Positions 50,970-58,904 of a stretch of DNA of 64,000 nt are shown one piece after another. The translations under genes were made by a program, and so were the position numbers. Under the pieces are notes generated by a model. That model had not been told where the DNA came from and did no database searches. It saw only the letters and a list, made by a program, of their open reading frames with translations. Numbering within the stretch: the stretch's first letter is position 1; each line of letters opens with the position of its first letter. The DNA comes from SIG440 sp045646865 (lineage in GTDB: Bacteria > Bacillota > Clostridia > Monoglobales > Monoglobaceae). The stretch is taken from positions 62,001-126,000 of the forward strand of contig JAZRLM010000015.1 in assembly GCA_045646865.1 (NCBI GenBank), written 5' to 3'.

Positions 50970-51968
50970 TTAGCCACGCCAGGATTTGGGAATAAAATTC
51001 TTCTCAAAAAGGCTAAGCGCATATCTGTCTGTCATACTTGCTATATGGTCACGTACAACAATCATATTGTCCTCGCTGCAACTGATTTCGCGCATATTTT
51101 CAGAAATCAGTTCGGGTCTTTCCATAAACAATTCGAAAAGCGACTTTATAACATTAAAAGACTTCTTTTCTTCATTTTTTGCGTAATCATTGAGGTATAC
51201 ATTCTGGAACATATACTTCCTTAATCCCATCATTGCCTCGTATATCTCGGAATCCATTGTTATATCAGCATTTCCGTCGCTTGAACGAATTATACCGTTT
51301 ATCATTGAATCAATTCTCTCAGAGTGGGTTTTTCCCAAAATTTTTACAAATTCTGTGGGAATATCCTCCTGACGCATAACTCCGCCACGGGTCGCATCGT
51401 CGATATCGTGATTTATGTATGCAATTTTATCCGCAAGTCGTATCACCTTGCCCTCTAATGTCTGGGGCATCTTATCCCCTGTGTGGCAAAGAATTCCGTC
51501 ACGGACCTCGGCTGTGAGATTAAGACCGCCCTTTCGTTCAAGAACATTGACAACCCTGAGACTTTGTTCGTTGTGGCGAAAGCCTCCGGGGCAAAGATGG
51601 TCAATGGTGCGTTCGCCTGCGTGACCAAAAGGGGTATGTCCCAAATCGTGACCCAAAGCTATTGCCTCGGTTAAATCTTCGTTAAGACCCAATGCACGGG
51701 AAACTGTTCTTGCAATCTGTGCCACCTCAAGGGTATGGGTAAGGCGCGTTCTGTAATGGTCGCCCTCGGGTGATAAAAACACCTGTGTTTTATGTTTCAG
51801 GCGCCGAAATGCCTTGGAATGAATAATTCTGTCCCTGTCACGCTGAAACTCGGTGCGGATATCGCTTGGCTCCTCGGCACGGGCACGACCGGCACTTTTT
51901 GAGCTTAAGACTGCATAAGGGCTGAGAGTTTTTTTCTCGATTTCTTCAATTCTCTCTCTTATGGTCAT
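50970..51968 (-). CDS. dgt: dGTP triphosphohydrolase-like HD protein
   Basis: 332 aa. It is predicted to cleave deoxynucleoside triphosphates, controlling dNTP levels. The HD-domain residues are present: RLTHTLEVAQIARTV (about residues 74-88), GHDLGHTPFGHAGE (about 106-119), and a later Asp in ADKIAYINHDIDDA. It belongs to the shorter, type II dGTPase-like group. It stands upstream of dnaG-sigA on the same strand, a common Clostridia arrangement. Confidence 0.93.
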   Translation of the reverse strand: MTIRERIEEIEKKTLSPYAVLSSKSAGRARAEEPSDIRTEFQRDRDRIIHSKAFRRLKHKTQVFLSPEGDHYRTRLTHTLEVAQIARTVSRALGLNEDLTEAIALGHDLGHTPFGHAGERTIDHLCPGGFRHNEQSLRVVNVLERKGGLNLTAEVRDGILCHTGDKMPQTLEGKVIRLADKIAYINHDIDDATRGGVMRQEDIPTEFVKILGKTHSERIDSMINGIIRSSDGNADITMDSEIYEAMMGLRKYMFQNVYLNDYAKNEEKKSFNVIKSLFELFMERPELISENMREISCSEDNMIVVRDHIASMTDRYALSLFEKNFIPKSWRG

Positions 51969-52043
51969 TTTTTCACCTGCTTTTTACCGTAAATTCTCTA
52001 CTAAGATATTTTTCTGCATTTATCGTAAAAATCCTTTTTTTAG

Positions 52044-52073
52044 TTGACAAAACAATTTCTTCAAATATATAAT
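52044..52073 (+). promoter_or_regulatory. Promoter of trmK-NIF3 genes
   Basis: TTGACA (52044-52049), 18-bp spacer, TATAAT (52068-52073), 33 bp before the trmK ATG. Confidence 0.8.
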
Positions 52074-52105
52074 AAGAGTATATATTTTATTAACGGAGAA
52101 CAATT

Positions 52106-52801
52106 ATGAGCGAAATCAGCCTTAATCTTAACCCTCGACTTAAAAAAATTGCAGAACTTGTACCGCCCAATTTCTGCACAGCAGACATCGGCACAGACCA
52201 CGCATATATTCCTATCGCGTTAGTCAAGAGTGGTATAACACCCCGGGCAATCGCATCGGATATAAAAAAGGGGCCAATAGCCCGTGCTGACGCAAATATC
52301 CGCGTTCACGGTCTGGAAAATTTAATTGAGACTCGTCTTGGTGCAGGGCTTGAAACCCTTACCGAGAGCGATAACGCAGAAGTTATAATTATTGCAGGTA
52401 TGGGCGGCATTTTGATTTCGGACATACTTGAGGCATCACAGAATATTGTACGAAACGCAAAGCTTCTTATTCTTCAGCCAATGACCGCCGTTACAGAGCT
52501 CAGACAGTATCTTTCACTAAACCGATACGAAATATGCGCCGAATATCTTGAAGCCGAGGAAGAAAAAATTTATAACATTATCGTCGCAAAGCCAGACGGC
52601 AACACGCCCTATACCTTAAGTGAGCTTTACTTGGGTAAAGACCTGTGTAAAACCTCGCCCAATCTGGTTGAGCGATATGAATCAGCAGTTTTGACAAAGT
52701 TGAATAAACGGGTTGAAGGACTGAAAAAATCCCGTAATCCCGAAAACGAAACAGAACTCAACGAAACCCTAAATTTACTGAAAATCCTTAACGAAAGGTG
52801 A
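52106..52801 (+). CDS. trmK: tRNA (adenine22-N1)-methyltransferase TrmK
   Basis: 231 aa, ATG 52106 with ACGGAGAA upstream. It methylates A22 in the D-loop of tRNAs using S-adenosylmethionine. The SAM-binding motif is TADIGTDHAYIPIAL (about residues 25-39) and the catalytic-region motif IIAGMGGILISDIL (about 94-107). A C-terminal helical tail is present. It is followed six bases later by the NIF3 gene; the trmK-NIF3 pair is conserved in Firmicutes. Confidence 0.93.
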   Translation: MSEISLNLNPRLKKIAELVPPNFCTADIGTDHAYIPIALVKSGITPRAIASDIKKGPIARADANIRVHGLENLIETRLGAGLETLTESDNAEVIIIAGMGGILISDILEASQNIVRNAKLLILQPMTAVTELRQYLSLNRYEICAEYLEAEEEKIYNIIVAKPDGNTPYTLSELYLGKDLCKTSPNLVERYESAVLTKLNKRVEGLKKSRNPENETELNETLNLLKILNER

Positions 52802-52807
52802 ATTCAA

Positions 52808-53611
52808 ATGATAAGATTATATGAAATAATTGAAGAACTTGAAAAAATTGCCCCCGCCGCCCTTAAAGAGCCATGGGATAATGTTGGGCTTATGGTTGGT
52901 GACGAAACACAGATAATAAACAAGGTTTTTGTCTGCCTTGACCTGACAACCGAAAATGTAAAAAATGCCATCGAATTTGGAGCAGATTTGATTATTTCCC
53001 ATCATCCAATGATTTTTAAACCCCTTTATTCGGTAACCGAAAGTGACCCTATTGGCAGTATGGTGCGCAGTGTAATTAAAAACGATATTTCTGTTTTCAG
53101 TATGCACACCAACTTTGACAAAGCGGATGGCGGAATGAACGACCTTCTTGCCCACCGCCTTGGTCTTGAAAATGTGCGCAAGTTCACTCAGGAAGAGTGC
53201 ACAGACAGTCAGGGCAACTTATTCTCGCCAATTGGATGCGTGGGTATGCTTGAATACCCTATGTCAATGGAAGAGTTTATTCTGCACGTTAAAAATATTC
53301 TTGGTTGCAGCGCCATTAAATATTCGGGCGACCTTGACGAATCTATCCAGACGGTTGCACTATGCTCGGGCAGCGGCGGAAAAGAAGGCATATATTCAGC
53401 CTTTCACTCGGGCGCAGATGCCTATGTAACCGCAGATTTGGGTCACGAGCACGCACGTTCCGCCTTTGAGCTTGGGTTAAACATCATTGATGCCGGACAC
53501 TTTGAAACAGAAAATATAATCTGTGATTTTCTTGCAGACTTTTTTGCAAACCGCTTCCCTGAACTTGAAGTTATGACCTCGGATGCGGAACCGTTTTATT
53601 CAAGAATATGA
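52808..53611 (+). CDS. NIF3/DUF34 dinuclear metal-centre protein
   Basis: 267 aa, ATG 52808 with AAAGGTG upstream. NIF3-family proteins form toroidal hexamers with two metals; the biochemical role is unsettled (sometimes called GTP cyclohydrolase I type 2 homologue). The metal-ligand motif SHHPMIFK (about residues 61-68), HTNFDKADGGMND (about 98-110) and the C-terminal DAGHFETE (about 228-235) are visible. It is the second gene of the trmK operon. Confidence 0.9.
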   Translation: MIRLYEIIEELEKIAPAALKEPWDNVGLMVGDETQIINKVFVCLDLTTENVKNAIEFGADLIISHHPMIFKPLYSVTESDPIGSMVRSVIKNDISVFSMHTNFDKADGGMNDLLAHRLGLENVRKFTQEECTDSQGNLFSPIGCVGMLEYPMSMEEFILHVKNILGCSAIKYSGDLDESIQTVALCSGSGGKEGIYSAFHSGADAYVTADLGHEHARSAFELGLNIIDAGHFETENIICDFLADFFANRFPELEVMTSDAEPFYSRI

Positions 53612-53619
53612 CGTATAGT

Positions 53620-53645
53620 AAAGCCCCGTCTTATGGCGGGGCTTT
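53620..53645 (+). terminator. Bidirectional terminator between the NIF3 and S24 peptidase genes
   Basis: A 9-bp stem AAAGCCCCG / CGGGGCTTT (8-base loop) between convergent genes, with CTTTCTTACTTTTT on the plus side. The minus side has no clear T-run. Confidence 0.8.
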
Positions 53646-53646
53646 C

Positions 53647-54081
53647 TTACTTTTTAAATATCTTTTTTAATTTTGCTTTTAATCTTCTGTAAATGCTTTT
53701 TGTATATCTTATAGGATATGTTAATCTTGCCCTTTTGGCATAATAAAGGTCTTTCTCGCTGCCGCACTCAATATATTCGCCGTTGTGATAAAAGGCAGCA
53801 AGCACCCCCACAATATCTTTGTCGGTTATGTCACGCTCGAAATCAGGTCTGTTATCGCCGTTAATGATATATCTTCCGTCCCTTGTGACCTTTATAATTC
53901 TGTGCATTGTATAGTGGTCTGGCCGTCTGTACACGGGTATATCGTTCTTTTTCAGAGGAAATTCCGCTTTTTTTATAAGCACCGTGTCTCTGCCCTCAAC
54001 AAGCATAGGATTCATACTGTTGCCTACTGTTTTTCCTGCGTATATTCCTTTTTCCGCTATTGCTTTTTCAATTCTGTCCAC
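53647..54081 (-). CDS. S24/S26 superfamily peptidase-like protein (Ser-His type)
   Basis: 144 aa from a GTG at 54081 with GGTGGTGAG upstream; TTG codons seven codons earlier are less likely. The motif GNSMNP (about residues 20-25) is the nucleophile Ser box of LexA and signal peptidases. Where bacterial signal peptidases have Lys, the chain has MHRI (about 60-63), as in the ER/SipW-type enzymes that use His; NGDNRPDFERD (about 74-84) resembles the later signal peptidase box with Asp. No membrane span is evident, and the tail is very basic. It is the last gene of a four-gene operon with the PqqD-like and HPr-kinase-like genes, so a processing role for a modified peptide or protein is a fair guess. 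Confidence 0.7.
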   Translation of the reverse strand: MDRIEKAIAEKGIYAGKTVGNSMNPMLVEGRDTVLIKKAEFPLKKNDIPVYRRPDHYTMHRIIKVTRDGRYIINGDNRPDFERDITDKDIVGVLAAFYHNGEYIECGSEKDLYYAKRARLTYPIRYTKSIYRRLKAKLKKIFKK

Positions 54082-54110
54082 CGACTCACCACCCTGCAAC
54101 AAGATGCAAA

Positions 54111-54377
54111 TTATTCCTCAATCAGTTTTACATCCTTCATCTTTTTTACAAATGCCGCAACGTCACACTTTGCTCTCTCCGCATCAACATCATATTCTGC
54201 CATAAGAGCATCAACAAGACCGTCTTCGGTTATGTCATTTTCCATAGCCTTCCAGAGTGTTGCACCGCTTTCGTTAAGGTTTATAACACCGTTAAAGTCC
54301 ATTGCACCGTTGCCAACAGGCACAACCACATAATACCCCGCAACCTCTCTCAGCATAAAATCACTTTTAATCTTCAC
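54111..54377 (-). CDS. PqqD family protein (peptide-binding chaperone-like)
   Basis: 88 aa from a GTG at 54377 with AAAGGAG 11 bases upstream; an ATG eight codons earlier (54401) lies before that site. The fold signature of PqqD/RRE domains is visible: a beta-rich start, LNESGATLWKAM (about residues 42-53), then a helical end with CDVAAFVKKMKDVKLI. PqqD-like domains bind leader peptides in ribosomal peptide modification. It overlaps the upstream kinase-like gene by 11 bp. No radical SAM enzyme or obvious precursor peptide is nearby. Confidence 0.8.
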   Translation of the reverse strand: MKIKSDFMLREVAGYYVVVPVGNGAMDFNGVINLNESGATLWKAMENDITEDGLVDALMAEYDVDAERAKCDVAAFVKKMKDVKLIEE

Positions 54378-55137
54378 AGCAACAACTGCTCCTTTCGTCA
54401 TTCATTCCGTTATAGGCAACAATCGCCGCCTCGTTTTCCATATTGCAATAAAGCTTATATACCTTTATATCCTTCAGCAATCTGTCAAGCAAATCCAGAA
54501 GTATTGACATATGCTCTGTATCTGTCGGTCTGATGGTCTGGTCAAGAATACGATGCACCGCCTCGCGGGTGGGCATAACCTCAATATGATTTTCTGTACC
54601 TCTTTCAAGGAAGCATATCCCCTGCAACGGAACAGATTCGTTTTTGTTCTGGTCGGTTTTTCCGCTCCAGGGAGTCCCGAAAACCATCACCTTGCCGTCA
54701 ACCATACGGATGACGGGTTTGTCATCATTTATTATATAAGTTTTATCTTCGCCAAAGGTCTTTCTCCAGATTGTGGTGTGGGTAGACTTGCCTGTTCCGC
54801 TTGGGGCAGAAAACAGATACGCCTTGTCCTGATAAACCACACCCGATGCGTGAAGCATAAATCCATTAAACTCTAAAAGTTTTGTGCAAAATTCTGCACC
54901 GCTCCACATATACTCAACCTCTAAATCGGTCATATGGGGAACAGCCGCTTTTCTTTGAGCAATGTATTCATCAGGCAAACCAACAACAATCTGGGGGTCC
55001 CCCTCAAAGTCACAAAGATAATCCCTTGCCTGTTCTTCGATTATTCCGCCTTTGCGCAGGATAAGGCCCGTGTTCACCCCGGCAATTCGGTATTTTGCTT
55101 TTGATATTTCGTAAACGGTTTTTTCCTGACTGCTCAT
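54367..55137 (-). CDS. HPr-kinase-like P-loop protein (HprK/PEPCK-type fold)
   Basis: 256 aa, ATG 55137, one base after the SLH gene's stop. The P-loop FSAPSGTGKSTHT (about residues 108-120) follows an LLEFNGFMLHASGVVY strand pair as in HPr kinase C-terminal domains, and INDDKPVIR (about 136-144) gives the second metal/phosphate motif. Similar genes accompany lasso-peptide and other peptide clusters, where some phosphorylate the precursor; HPr itself is unlikely because the N-terminal HprK domain and the classical HprK signature are missing. The C-terminus ends in SSCCCED. It is co-transcribed with the SLH, PqqD-like and peptidase genes. Confidence 0.75.
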   Translation of the reverse strand: MSSQEKTVYEISKAKYRIAGVNTGLILRKGGIIEEQARDYLCDFEGDPQIVVGLPDEYIAQRKAAVPHMTDLEVEYMWSGAEFCTKLLEFNGFMLHASGVVYQDKAYLFSAPSGTGKSTHTTIWRKTFGEDKTYIINDDKPVIRMVDGKVMVFGTPWSGKTDQNKNESVPLQGICFLERGTENHIEVMPTREAVHRILDQTIRPTDTEHMSILLDLLDRLLKDIKVYKLYCNMENEAAIVAYNGMNDERSSCCCED

Positions 55138-55138
55138 T

Positions 55139-56071
55139 TTATTCAGCCGCCTTGTCGTTTAGCATCAAATTACCCATATCATATACGCTGTTTTTACAAA
55201 TGTATATCTTTTTGATTCCTGAAGGATTGCCCTGTACTCTGAGGTTTGGCATAATTATTTTGATGTTGGCAAATCCGCCATCAACCATAACATTCTCGCC
55301 GCCGCGAACAACTAAATCATCCTTAAGGTCTGCATTAACCATACTCATTTCAGATGTTCCTACACCATCACCGATAACAACCAGCTTATCGGTCACTACA
55401 CCGTCGATTTTAAGACCGCCCACACGAATCATCACGTTTCCGTCTGAAGGAAAAGTTGTTGTTTCGGGGTCGTCGATGTAATATTTAACAAGTCTGTCCA
55501 TTACAACGGCAAATTCTGCTCTTGTGATGTTGGCTGTGGGATTAAGATAGCCGTCTGCACCGCCAACGTAGCCCTTTGAAATTATAGCAGCAACACCTGA
55601 TCTTGCCCAATCTGCCACATTATCGCCATCTTTAAAGGTATCAATAACCGATACATCAATTTGTTCATTGGTATCCAATCCAAAAACACGCGAAAGAACA
55701 ACAAATGCTTCCTGTCTGGTAATATTGTTTTCGGGGTTAAGTTTGTTGTCTGAACCATTGAATGCACCCATAGCAACAGCTTTAGACATAGCCGAATAGA
55801 ACCAGTCATCGGTTGAAACATCGGTAAATGCAGAAATATCAGCATCGTTGGTAGCACCGCAGGCACGAACCATAATTGTAGCCATCTCAGCTCTTGTCAT
55901 ATTGTTATTGGGATAAACATAGCCGTCGCTGCCTGTCATCAATCCATTTTCGACAGCATTTTCAATAGCGGCTGTTGACCAGTCGTTGGGCATATCAATA
56001 AAATCAGCAGCAAAGGCCACAGATGATACCGACAAAATACAAATCATAAGTATAGCAAGTAATTTTTTCAT
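55139..56071 (-). CDS. Exported SLH-domain protein
   Basis: 310 aa, ATG 56071 with GAAAGGA upstream. A clear signal peptide (MKKLLAILMICILSVSSVAFA) of 21 residues is followed by three SLH domains (about residues 22-80, 82-145, 147-205), each with the usual TRAEMA/TRQEAF/TRAEFA motif. SLH domains bind pyruvylated wall polymers. The last 100 residues form a repetitive beta-type segment (KLVVIGDGVG, DDLVVRGGENVMVDGG, NIKIIMPNLRV) resembling a small beta-helix. It has its own promoter and is followed one base later by the HPr-kinase-like gene. It may be the substrate, carrier or sensor of that system, or just a coregulated surface protein. Confidence 0.88.
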   Translation of the reverse strand: MKKLLAILMICILSVSSVAFAADFIDMPNDWSTAAIENAVENGLMTGSDGYVYPNNNMTRAEMATIMVRACGATNDADISAFTDVSTDDWFYSAMSKAVAMGAFNGSDNKLNPENNITRQEAFVVLSRVFGLDTNEQIDVSVIDTFKDGDNVADWARSGVAAIISKGYVGGADGYLNPTANITRAEFAVVMDRLVKYYIDDPETTTFPSDGNVMIRVGGLKIDGVVTDKLVVIGDGVGTSEMSMVNADLKDDLVVRGGENVMVDGGFANIKIIMPNLRVQGNPSGIKKIYICKNSVYDMGNLMLNDKAAE

Positions 56072-56121
56072 TCTAAGACATTCCTTTCACAACAAAATAG
56101 TTTTATCTTATAGTCTTTTTT

Positions 56122-56150
56122 ATTATACTATATATTTAATGATTTTTCAA
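56122..56150 (-). promoter_or_regulatory. Promoter of the SLH-kinase-PqqD-peptidase operon
   Basis: TTGAAA (56145-56150) and TATAAT (56122-56127) with a 17-bp spacer on the minus strand. Confidence 0.75.
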
Positions 56151-56190
56151 TGACATTTTTAAAAATCTTTTATCTTTGAATAGATTGTAC

Positions 56191-56230
56191 AAAAAAAACA
56201 GCCCTCAGTAGTCATACCGACCACCGAGGG
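56191..56230 (-). terminator. Terminator of asnA
   Basis: On the minus strand CCCTCGGTGGTC / GACTACTGAGGG (two mismatched or wobble pairs) followed by CTG and a run of eight Ts, seven bases past the asnA stop. Confidence 0.88.
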
Positions 56231-56236
56231 TAATTT

Positions 56237-57244
56237 TTAAAGCAAATTAATTCCGTTTTCTTTACATTCCTCAATCATTTCTTCGGGCCATACCGATGCG
56301 TGAACTTCACCTATATGCGCCTTGTGAAGAATAAACATACAAATTCTTGACTGGCCGATTCCTCCGCCTATTGTGTAGGGAAGTCTGCCCGCAAGAAGGT
56401 CGCGGTGATAGGGAAGGCTTGCGCGTTCTTCGCACTTTGCAACTTTTAACTGGCGTTTAAGAGATTCCTCCGAAACACGGATACCCATACTTGAAACCTC
56501 AAACGGAATGTCAAGCAAATCGTCATAGAACAAAAGGTCGCCGTTAAGCTCCCAGTCGTCATAGTCAGGTGCTCTGCCGTCATGCCTTTTGCCTGATGCC
56601 AGAATGTCACCTATCTGCATAAGGAATACCGCACCCTTTTCTTTGGTTATTGCGTGCTCTCTCTCCTTGGGCATAAGGTCGGGGTACATATCCTCAAGCT
56701 CCTGTGTGGTCATAAAATAAACCTCTTCAGGGAGACGTGGCTCAATCTGCGGGAACAGAGAGTTAACATACTTTTCTGTCATTTTAAATACGTCAAAAAT
56801 CTTTCTTACGGTATGTTTCAGGGTTGAGGTGGTTCTGTCATCCTTGGAGATAATCTTTTCCCAATCCCACTGGTCAACGTATATTGAATGTATATTATCT
56901 GTATCCTCATCGCGACGGATTGCATTCATATCAGTATACAGACCTTCATCAACAGAGAATCCGTATTCCTTGAGAGCATTTCTCTTCCACTTAGCAAGAG
57001 AGTGTACTATCTGCAGGTTGCGACCTGTTTCAAGAACGTCAAAAGCTACTGCACGTTCGACACCGTTAAGGTCGTCATTTAGACCGGTTTCGGGGTCAAC
57101 AAAAAGCGGTGCCGAAACACGGGTCAGCTTGAGCTCTCTTGCGAGGTTTGTTTCAAAATAATCTTTTGTAGCTTTTATAGCCACCTGAGTATCAATTAAA
57201 TTTAAAAGTGAATGATACCCTCGGGGCTTTATTACTTCTGCCAT
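56237..57244 (-). CDS. asnA: Aspartate--ammonia ligase
   Basis: 335 aa from the ATG at 57244 (AGAAAGG about 12 bases upstream; a TTG two codons earlier is possible). It makes asparagine from aspartate, ammonia and ATP; it resembles class II aminoacyl-tRNA synthetases. Motifs: TRVSAPLFVDPETGLNDDL (about residues 43-61), DQWDWEKII (about 124-132) and the C-terminal YTIGGGIGQSRICM (about 290-303). It is monocistronic. Confidence 0.95.
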   Translation of the reverse strand: MAEVIKPRGYHSLLNLIDTQVAIKATKDYFETNLARELKLTRVSAPLFVDPETGLNDDLNGVERAVAFDVLETGRNLQIVHSLAKWKRNALKEYGFSVDEGLYTDMNAIRRDEDTDNIHSIYVDQWDWEKIISKDDRTTSTLKHTVRKIFDVFKMTEKYVNSLFPQIEPRLPEEVYFMTTQELEDMYPDLMPKEREHAITKEKGAVFLMQIGDILASGKRHDGRAPDYDDWELNGDLLFYDDLLDIPFEVSSMGIRVSEESLKRQLKVAKCEERASLPYHRDLLAGRLPYTIGGGIGQSRICMFILHKAHIGEVHASVWPEEMIEECKENGINLL

Positions 57245-57397
57245 TTTCAATCATAGCCTTTCTGTAACAATTTCATCAAAATCTAATTTTACCATTTTAT
57301 TTTTAAAAAAGCAATAGTAAAACCTTATTTTTTCTGTATTTTAGTAAATAATTTTGTTAATAATATAAATGTAAAACTATTCAGGAGGTGAAATAAT

Positions 57398-57553
57398 ATG
57401 ACCAACAACGGTGTTAGTTGCAATGTAAGCGAATGTATGTATCACAAGGAAGACAATCTGTGCAGCCTTGACAAAATTCAGGTAAGCCACGATAAGACAA
57501 GCCCAGACTCAATCGCAATCCCCCATTTTTGCAAGAGTTATGAAAAGAAATAA
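57398..57553 (+). CDS. DUF1540 family small cysteine protein
   Basis: 51 aa, ATG 57398 with AGGAGGTG six bases upstream. It fits the DUF1540 pattern: V.C.V..C.YH....C....I.V...........C, with five cysteines and HFCKSY at the end. The cysteine/histidine spacing suggests zinc or iron binding; the function of the family is not established. It is a single gene between divergent asnA and a MITE-like element whose left end supplies a terminator-like hairpin (57588-57620). Confidence 0.8.
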   Translation: MTNNGVSCNVSECMYHKEDNLCSLDKIQVSHDKTSPDSIAIPHFCKSYEKK

Positions 57554-57585
57554 ACTTTTTACGTTCTAAAATCCTCAACTTTTGT

Positions 57586-57853
57586 GCAAAGGAGCTGTCG
57601 CAAAATGCGGCAGCTCCTTTGGGATGGACGCAAAATAGTGTAGATTGGACAAACTGAGTCCCGAAGCTGTATGTGGATACTGCGAGAGGCGAAGTTTGTT
57701 CAAAACGCAAAGTGTTTGTAATTGAAATTCGTTGTTTAACGAATTTCTACCTTGATTTTGGTCTCATTTTATCTTTTGTATTTTTTGAAAATGGCTGTAT
57801 TAAGCCTTTCCCATGCTTTGCGTGGTCTGTGCATTTTGCTACAGCCCCTTTTG
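57586..57853. repeat. MITE-like element with about 23-bp terminal inverted repeats
   Basis: The left end (57586-57608) and right end (57831-57853) are imperfect inverted repeats sharing GCTGT.GCAAAATGC. The interior of about 220 bp has a GAAATTCG/CGAATTTC hairpin (57724-57748) and no credible gene. The left end also pairs locally with CAGCTCCTTT, forming a terminator-like hairpin for the DUF1540 gene. The right end stops one base before the rseP stop codon. Such ends occur in several IS families; no transposase is present. Confidence 0.6.
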
Positions 57854-57854
57854 A

Positions 57855-58904
57855 TTATCCGCCCGAAATCAATCTTACAATATCATTCCACGTTGCAAAA
57901 ATCATTAATCCGAACAAAAGTATCAATCCAATAAAATGAACAACGCCTTCCTTTTCGGGAGGAATGGGTTTTCTGCGGATCGCCTCGATTATCACAAAAA
58001 ATATTCTTCCGCCGTCAAGTGCAGGAATGGGCAAAAGATTCATAATCCCTATATTAACAGAGATAAATGCCCCAAGGAACAAGAGATTTATAAAACCTTC
58101 TATTCCGCCTTGCTGCGCGGTTTCATTCATCACACCAACCACACCAACGGGGCCCGAAAGTTCATTCACACCAACCTGACCGCTTAGCATCATACCCAAT
58201 GACACATAAACCATTTTGCCCATCCATACAGTCTGATAAAAAGATTCGCGGACTACGTTAAATATATTTGGTTTTTCCGTCTTTATATTTATCCCCACAA
58301 GATATGCAGGAGTGCCGTCGGAATACTGCGCAACATAAGGTTTAAACGGTTTTGTGATTTTCTCACCGTCTCGCACAAATGTAATCTCGCTCTCGGCGCC
58401 GCCCGACTGTTGCATAGCAAAGTCTATATCTCTTTTTATGTTAACCTTATGACCATTGATTTTAATAATTTTGTCACCGGGCTGCAGGAATTCTGCCACA
58501 TAGGCATCCTGCGCAACATTCTCAATCACAGTAGACGGAATGCCGTTTCCTGAATATACCAGCCACACAAATATAATACAGATTACAAAGCCAAGCAAAA
58601 CGTTCATTGCCGCGCCTGCCGCAAGAATAATCAGCCTTGCATACCAGGGCTTGCCCGAAAAAGAACCTTCGTCCTGACTTTCTTCATCCTCGCCTTCCAT
58701 TTTACAAAAGCCACCCACAGGAATTAAACGAATCGAATATCTTGTTTGCTTTTTTCCCCACCACGAAATGAGCTTTGGGCCCATACCGATTGCAAATTCG
58801 TGAACTTTTACTCCGAAAATTCTTGCAGTTATAAAATGTCCGAATTCGTGAACAAATATTATCAGCGAGAAAAACAGTACTGCAAAAATAATTGTCCAAA
58901 TCAT
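57855..58904 (-). CDS. rseP: RIP metalloprotease RseP (site-2 protease)
   Basis: 349 aa. An intramembrane zinc protease. HEFGH (residues about 19-23) lies in the first membrane span, one PDZ domain in the middle (GDKIIKINGHKV near 142-153), and the second zinc motif NLLPIPALDGGR (about 290-301) near the C-terminus. It cleaves anti-sigma factors or signal-peptide remnants in other bacteria. The ATG overlaps the dxr stop by four bases (ATGA). Confidence 0.95.
   Translation of the reverse strand: MIWTIIFAVLFFSLIIFVHEFGHFITARIFGVKVHEFAIGMGPKLISWWGKKQTRYSIRLIPVGGFCKMEGEDEESQDEGSFSGKPWYARLIILAAGAAMNVLLGFVICIIFVWLVYSGNGIPSTVIENVAQDAYVAEFLQPGDKIIKINGHKVNIKRDIDFAMQQSGGAESEITFVRDGEKITKPFKPYVAQYSDGTPAYLVGINIKTEKPNIFNVVRESFYQTVWMGKMVYVSLGMMLSGQVGVNELSGPVGVVGVMNETAQQGGIEGFINLLFLGAFISVNIGIMNLLPIPALDGGRIFFVIIEAIRRKPIPPEKEGVVHFIGLILLFGLMIFATWNDIVRLISGG

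Noticed and set aside
57414..57710. A 98-codon minus-strand frame across the DUF1540 gene and the MITE-like element
   Set aside because: It lies antisense to a gene with a perfect ribosome site and continues into a repeat; no support.
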